NCBI GenBank assembly: GCA_014218235.1
Contig: CM024766.1
Location: forward strand, 19,255,346 to 19,319,345
DNA from: Colocasia esculenta
Taxonomy: Eukaryota > Streptophyta > Magnoliopsida > Alismatales > Araceae
Direction: 5' to 3'
DNA length: 64,000 bases
Shown: positions 59,367 through 64,000 of the stretch, piece after piece
How the letters are laid out: each line of letters begins with the position of its first letter
Position numbering within the stretch: position 1 is the first letter of the stretch
The notes under the pieces: generated by a model
Told to the model about the DNA's origin: nothing
Databases searched by the model: none
The model's input: only the letters and a program-made list of their open reading frames with translations
Program-made: the position numbers and the translations under genes

Positions 59367-61008
59367 TGAAGGATCGAGGAAAAGATGTGGATAAGATCTA
59401 GAAGTGGGGGATGAATAGATCTATGCCACTTTCTGCGGAAGCTTAAGCAATTTAAAAATACTTTTAAAATCAGAGGCAATTTTAACAGTGAAGATTACAG
59501 ATCTGATGAGATGTTAAGTGAGTTGATAAAATAGATGTGAAAAACCAGTTGATTAAGTGAATCTTAGGCAATCCTATGCAAGCATCTAACGGATAATAGA
59601 ATCAAACCACAAATAGACAAGTGCACAGAGATTTTTAGGTGGTTCGGAAATTACCCATGTGATTCCTACATCCACCCCTCACACCCAGTGAGGATTCACT
59701 AAACAACCTGGGTAACACACCCACTGGAGCCAGACAACTCCAACACCTGAGTTTACAACTCACACAACTCTAGAGTAAGACTACTCTAGATCCCTGAGCA
59801 AGACTGCTCAACAACCACTTGAGTTCGACAACTCAAACTGAGCACAATGGCTCACAAATGCCTTTGCTAGACACCAACACAAGACATAGATCTTCTAGCA
59901 GCAGATCATGTCGAACATGAGAACATTCATGAGAATTATGCAGAAGCACTTGCACAATCTCAAAATGTCTCAGAAGAACAGAAGTACAGTAGGAATTGTA
60001 TGAAAAGACTTTGTTCTTCAATTGTACTCCCTTGTAGAAGTTCAGATTGGGAAGAAGCTTGGATTCTTGAAGTCCCAAACGATGCTCTGCACTTTTAACT
60101 TGGGATCTTCCTTGAATTCTTCTCCAATGGATGCTTCTACTTGATCTGCTTCCTTGAGGCGCTTCAATTGCTTTTCAAGGATCACACTCCAATTCTCACA
60201 CTTGAATTGATGAGAATTGGTCTTCAGAAGACGCCAGGAGAGCAGAGAGGGAGATGAGCTCTTCTCGCCGCCAAAGGAAACTTTCTGGAGGCTCCAAGAG
60301 TTCGTTGGGTCTCTTGATGTGATGGATGGCCATTTGGGGGCTTTTTATACCCAAAAGATTCCAAAGATACCCTTTAGGTACAAGGGAACACGATCCTAGG
60401 TTGATACACCATCGCCCTAGGATGACACGTGGCAATCATCCATTTTAAGTTGCAATCTTTCCGTAGTGTGTCGACCTGCCCTGGTGGTGGTGTCGACCTG
60501 CTGTCCCAATTCTGAAAACAGGCTGTTCTGTGAATTGATCCAGTGTCGACCTGCCCTGGTGGTGGTGTCGACCTGCTGTCCCAATTCTGAAAACAGGCTG
60601 TTCTGGGAACGAGGTCCAGTGTCGACCTGCCCTTATCCTGCGTCGACCTGAGTAGACTAATTCCTGGAATTTGCAACTCGTGTCGACCTGCTCTTTGACT
60701 AGTGTCGACACAGTCTCAGCATTTCTTCAGCTTTTTGCCTTTGAGTCTGAGGTGTTGTGTCGACACCATTGTGGGGTGTGTCGACACTACCTTTGCAAAA
60801 AGTATTTGTACCTGAAAATTAAACACATATATCATTAGTAACATATTTTTTTATGAGTACAAATGATAAGTGTGCTTTGAAACATGCTTTTTGAATATAA
60901 ATTTCAGGTGAAATGTGTTTATTATGTTTCAATCAATTTGCATTCAAATCACATTTGTCATCATCAAAATAAGAGGGGAAATGATATGAAATTACACTCA
61001 ACCCAACA
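59367..61008 (-). mobile_element. 5' LTR of the Sirevirus
   Basis: 1642 bp, closely similar to 44692-46334 with scattered single-base differences. Ends and flanking AGGGA (61009-61013) are clear. The minus-strand TATA box is near 60342-60352. It holds the GTCGAC array at 60470-60800. Confidence 0.96.
60470..60800. repeat. GTCGAC dyad array, Sirevirus 5' LTR
   Basis: Same length (331 bp) and arrangement as the array in the 3' LTR, here with all ten sites exact GTCGAC. The 44-bp block shared with element E lies at 60757-60800. Confidence 0.94.
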
Positions 61009-61013
61009 AGGGA

Positions 61014-61105
61014 TTCATTGGCTTGGTCGTCTCGGCTCGTTCTGGCGAGAAGCGCCTCAGCGGTCACCTCGGCAGAAGCCGACCTATGTTACTATAGCAG
61101 TAATA
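61014..61105 (+). mobile_element. Tat/Ogre-type solo LTR, right part
   Basis: The remaining 92 bp of the LTR interrupted by the Sirevirus: TTGGTCGTCTCGG, CGAGAAGCGCC, AGCCGACC, then TGTTACTATAGCAGTAATA. It is followed by the second GGTAC copy at 61106-61110. The LTR end is degenerate (ATA instead of CA). The H protease reading resumes just after. Confidence 0.72.
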
Positions 61106-61668
61106 GGTACTAATACCACGTTGGCAAGAAAAGCATCACAGCCCTTGTTCACCATTCTTATTGCCCTCATGGCAGAGATGACAAGCTTCCCCGCTAAGTT
61201 CCTTAGCAAAGGATGAGAAAATTCATCTTCGCCAGGAATGCGGAAAACAATCTTCTTCCCACGACAATCTACTAATGCATAGTGCTCCTCTAGCCAATCC
61301 AGACCAAGAATAGCATCGTAGTCCTTCATCTTTAGCAATAAGAAACACCCTTCTAGGACTCTATCCTCAATGCACACCGGTAAAGACAGAATACACTTTC
61401 TAGTCGATACCGTACCTGCGGGTGTGTGAACAAATAGATGAACCTCTAACTTCTCAGACTCTAGTCCTGACTCTAGGGCTAACCGCCTAGGAAAACGCTC
61501 GGAAATGAACGAGTGAGCAGCACCCGTATCAAATAGAACCCGAGCATGCACACCTAAGAACAAAACCGTACCTTCGATAACATGCTCCGCCTGCTCGGCA
61601 TCCTCACGAGCTAACGCGAACACCCAAGCTGGGGCTCGAGGTCTCCCTGGTTGTCCTGTCACTAGCAC
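61106..61668 (-). pseudogene. pol: Chromovirus H protease region
   Basis: Aspartic protease part of H. It has FALAREDAEQAEHVIEGTV, then the active site VLFDTGAAHSFIS near 61525-61560, LLLKMKDYDAILGLDWLEEH near 61280-61340, and RMVNKGCDAFLANVVLVP just before the Tat-type LTR. The frame is open over this stretch. Across the nested insertions it continues into the RT part ending at 43829. The break falls between protease and RT, as judged from the E polyprotein ([20 protein letters not shown]). Confidence 0.88.
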
Positions 61669-62345
61669 TGCTGCTACTGCTGCTGCCGCTGGAGCCGCTC
61701 CACGCTGAACTCCCTGCTAAAGTCTGGGGCAATCCTTGCTTTTGTGCTCACTGCTCCCGCACTTCAGACCACTTCCCCGCCATCTTCCAGCATTCCGAAC
61801 CACCATGCGTCCTCCTGCAATGAGAACACTCCTTCTTGCCACTAGGGGAACGTTGAGAAGATACCTGACTGCTTCCCGATGCCACGGGACGCTGCGGTGA
61901 CTGGAAAGCCGCCTTCTTCCTATCTTGCCTCTGAAAAGGGGCCTCTTCTGAGAAGCCTTCTTCTCCTCCAGGTACTGCTCCATCTCTCCCTCTTGCCGAC
62001 ACGCCGCGCTGAGCGCTTGCTCGACGGTACGATGGTCAAAAGCCACCAACCTCGTCCTGAGTGATGGTGTCAGACCCATCACGAACTTCTTCGCCTTCCT
62101 GCGCTCATCAACTACAATATGAGAGGCATACTTCGATAGCTCGGCAAACCTGGCCTCATACTCCAGCATGGTCTTGGAGCCCTGAGTCAACGAGAGGAAC
62201 TCCTGCTCCATCTTGTCCTGGATGTGCTCCGGAACAAACTTGGCTCAGAAGAGCCTCACGAACTAGTCCCAAGCAATCTCCACAGCACCATCCTCGAACC
62301 GAGTACGTAGTATCGAGGACCACCACACGTCGGCTCGCTCCTGCC
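61669..62345 (-). pseudogene. gag: Chromovirus H gag, 5' truncated
   Basis: The gag domain remains from about WWSSILRTRFEDGAVEIAWD (62270-62330), with a TAG near 62264 and a TGA near 62244, then EQEFLSLTQGSKTMLEYEARF and ELSKYASHIV. A zinc knuckle (CSHCRRTHGGSEC) sits near 61790-61830 in a shifted frame, and KCGSSEHKSKDC follows in the other frame, so at least two indels are present. The first part of gag, the leader and the primer-binding site are deleted at 62346. Confidence 0.87.
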
Positions 62346-62410
62346 AAAACCACCCATAAGGAACAACTCAATATAATCTATACTTAAAGAAATAACCACG
62401 GGACGCTGCG
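62346..62410. other. Deletion junction with filler DNA in chromovirus H
   Basis: Between gag and the LTR fragment lie about 50 bp of unassigned sequence and then CCACGGGACGCTGCG (62396-62410), an exact 15-base copy of gag sequence at 61882-61896. The LTR resumes right after it at a position equivalent to about 27943 of the 3' LTR. This pattern fits error-prone double-strand break repair with copied filler. Confidence 0.75.
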
Positions 62411-63914
62411 ATTTTATTAACAACCATATTAACATGTATTAATAGATCAATGTTCACATAAAACCAACATATGTAGTTACTATTATCATTTCAGTATGAA
62501 AATTTAACCACAAACTTCTTATAGGTTATCCATCATGCATACCAAATTTTGTATTTTTCTGAATTACACACAAATTAAGAAAATTGTAATAGTGGTATTA
62601 TACAAAGTAAACATAGTCAAACTAACATGGATTTTCATTGTTCAGACCCACAACTCATTCTACACATGGATACTAACAGTCCTAAGCATATGTCAATTTC
62701 TAGGAATTTAACTGTTTCCACACTATTTATCTGAATTTCTGTATTAATAAAACATGCTCACTGTTTTACCATTCAGAAAATGTAATAACTTATATAGATA
62801 TCAGAAATTTCCCAAATTTCTACAGCATGAACTGAATCCTGCAAACACTGCACAGAAATTTTTATGACACTTGGATTCCACACAGATTGCACAAACAAAT
62901 TTTACAAGATTAAAAACCTGTTTAACATGCATTTCAGAAATTTCAGATAAATAGGTTATTCCACAGAAATTCATAAAATTTGCACAGCATGATCCAATAA
63001 TAGTATTTTATAGCATATCACTTTTACATTATATCCTCATACGCAGAAATCCGAAAAATAGGTCATATAAGTCAGACATGCACACTATTGCAGTCTGACG
63101 AACTTGACGGCATGCAGGTGGCCATTTATCAGGTTAACGACAACAAAGGTCGTCGCCAACTCAAGATCTTAACGGCAGGGGATCCTGCCGTTAAGTTCCT
63201 GTCTGTGCAAAACACAGACTGAACGTAAGAAACTTGGTGAAATTGGGGTTCCAGGACACGAATAAAATCCAAAAAATTACTTAGGACCTACTAGATGTAC
63301 GTAGGAATGATGTAAAAGGGTTACTTGCCTCTTGGAAAATCCACAAGCAACGATTTAAGCCGGAGAAGCCCTCCTCGACCAGAGCGAAACAGTCCTCAAA
63401 ACTCCCTCGATCCGGGTTCTGTGTTGGTCTTTAGGGTCCACCGGGGTTGGGAAGATGCTCCTTGATGACCAGCCTTTCTTCCAGTCACAGTAGAGCACTG
63501 GATGAAGCCTCCAATCGCCGAATTTTAGATCTCAAAGATTGGGTTTTCGCACAGAGAACTAGGGTTTTGACTAAAGAGCCAAAATGGTTAGATCTGGCCG
63601 GAGATGGGGTGTTTTATAGAGCTAGGGTTGGAGACGTAATTGGGTAAGGCTAGGTTACCGTTGGAGAACGGTTACCATAACAAGGGGCAAAGATTTTGGC
63701 GGCGTTTCCGGATCTGAAAACGTAGCAGATCTGGCATATTAACGTCAACATCACTGGCCGCCAGTATGGAGTTGGCGTCCATCGATGTTGCCGCTGACTA
63801 ACCATCAACGTCAACTCTTGTTGACGCCAACAGGTCGTCTGCACAGAACTTAAAACTGCTCAAACAGGCACACTTATACACATTCCCATACTATACAAAT
63901 AAATAAATAAATAA

Positions 63915-63968
<54 letters not shown>

Positions 63969-64000
63969 GATATGCATTCATGTATTCACAACAATACATC
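62411..64000 (-). mobile_element. 5' LTR of chromovirus H, truncated
   Basis: Matches 27943 to about 29482 of the 3' LTR at high identity, including both inverted-repeat clusters (63095-63205 and 63735-63835) and the TATA-like region near 63612. The inner 1.34 kb of the LTR is deleted. The LTR start would lie about 100 bp beyond the window. It was inserted with the rest of H into LTR K. Confidence 0.9.
63897..63965. repeat. (TAAA)n(TA)n microsatellite in the H 5' LTR
   Basis: About five TAAA units then more than 20 TA units. The same site in the 3' LTR (29425-29448) has only a short A-rich (TA) run, so the repeat expanded after insertion. This region is prone to assembly error. Confidence 0.93.

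Larger units (their letters stand above)
44692..61008 (-). mobile_element. Full-length Sirevirus-like copia element
   Basis: It has two near-identical LTRs (1643 and 1642 bp) and is flanked by the five-base duplication AGGGA at 44687-44691 and 61009-61013. Gene order on the minus strand is gag (from 59240), pol with protease-integrase-RT-RNase H (to 53852), a spacer with repeated polypurine motifs, then an envelope-like ORF (from 52131) and the 3' LTR. The extra ORF, the large gag with coiled coils, and the multiple GGGGGAG motifs fit the Sirevirus genus. It contains a 3290-bp solo LTR inside the envelope-like ORF. Without that insertion it would be about 13.0 kb. gag and pol carry frameshifts, so this copy cannot act alone. 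Confidence 0.95.

Noticed and set aside
43825..61115. Mutator-like DNA transposon with a 9-11 bp duplication (GGTACTRATAC)
   Set aside because: The two ends show no convincing inverted repeat, while the TATA box plus the GAGCGTCGGAGTG motif is typical of a Tat-lineage LTR. A 5-bp GGTAC duplication with a TGATAC start explains the extra match.

Overview
This window is plant nuclear DNA made almost entirely of nested LTR retrotransposons. I see no host protein-coding gene, no rRNA or tRNA gene and no CRISPR array. The elements are plant types: Ty3/gypsy chromoviruses with 2.2-3.4 kb LTRs, initiator-Met tRNA primer sites and a C-terminal chromodomain (Tekay/Del type), two Ty1/copia elements (at least one Sirevirus-like, with an extra envelope-like ORF), and one Tat/Ogre-type solo LTR. 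This is typical of pericentromeric or intergenic heterochromatin in a flowering plant with a large genome. I cannot name the species.

Two nests flank a short satellite island at 18599-19227. Left nest, outermost to innermost: chromovirus C (+, pol end 14305-15900, 3' LTR 15950-18598) holds chromovirus B (+, about 7217-14304), which holds copia-1 (-, 3389 to about 7216), which holds LTR A (+, 1-3388). Right nest: LTR G (+, from 19228) holds chromovirus J (+, from 22003), which holds LTR K (-, 25898-26598), which holds chromovirus H (-, from 26599). H holds two insertions. The first is the full-length chromovirus E (-, 30663-41952, intact 1474-codon gag-pol, target duplication CCCGT). The second is a Tat-type solo LTR (+, 43830-61105, duplication GGTAC), which holds a full-length Sirevirus (-, 44692-61008, duplication AGGGA), whose envelope-like ORF is split by a solo chromovirus LTR (+, 46966-50255, duplication AAGAT). 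The truncated 5' LTR of H runs off the end of the window.

Each element once worked as a self-contained unit: LTR promoter and terminator, primer-binding site, gag, protease-RT-RNase H-integrase (gypsy) or protease-integrase-RT-RNase H (copia), and polypurine tract. Most copies are dead through stops, frameshifts, truncation or nested insertion. E is the only one with an intact gag-pol.

The most unusual signal lies in the non-coding LTR DNA. Several unrelated LTRs carry arrays of short CpG-centred palindromes at fixed spacing. In chromoviruses B and E and in the Sirevirus the site is GTCGAC, in pairs 21-22 bp apart repeated about every 75 bp. The E and Sirevirus arrays are colinear over about 340 bp, each with ten sites, sharing a 44-bp block with 41 matches, although the elements belong to different superfamilies. 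The Sirevirus carries the same phased sites before its envelope-like ORF and inside its gag reading frame. LTRs A, G and J use CGCG sites at 11 and 17-18 bp, copia-1 uses a TCGTT motif on a 37-bp period, and C, H and the solo LTR carry two clusters of TTGACG/TTAACGGCA inverted repeats about 650 bp apart. This looks like a modular cis-acting system, exchanged between retrotransposon families, for an unknown phased DNA-binding factor.
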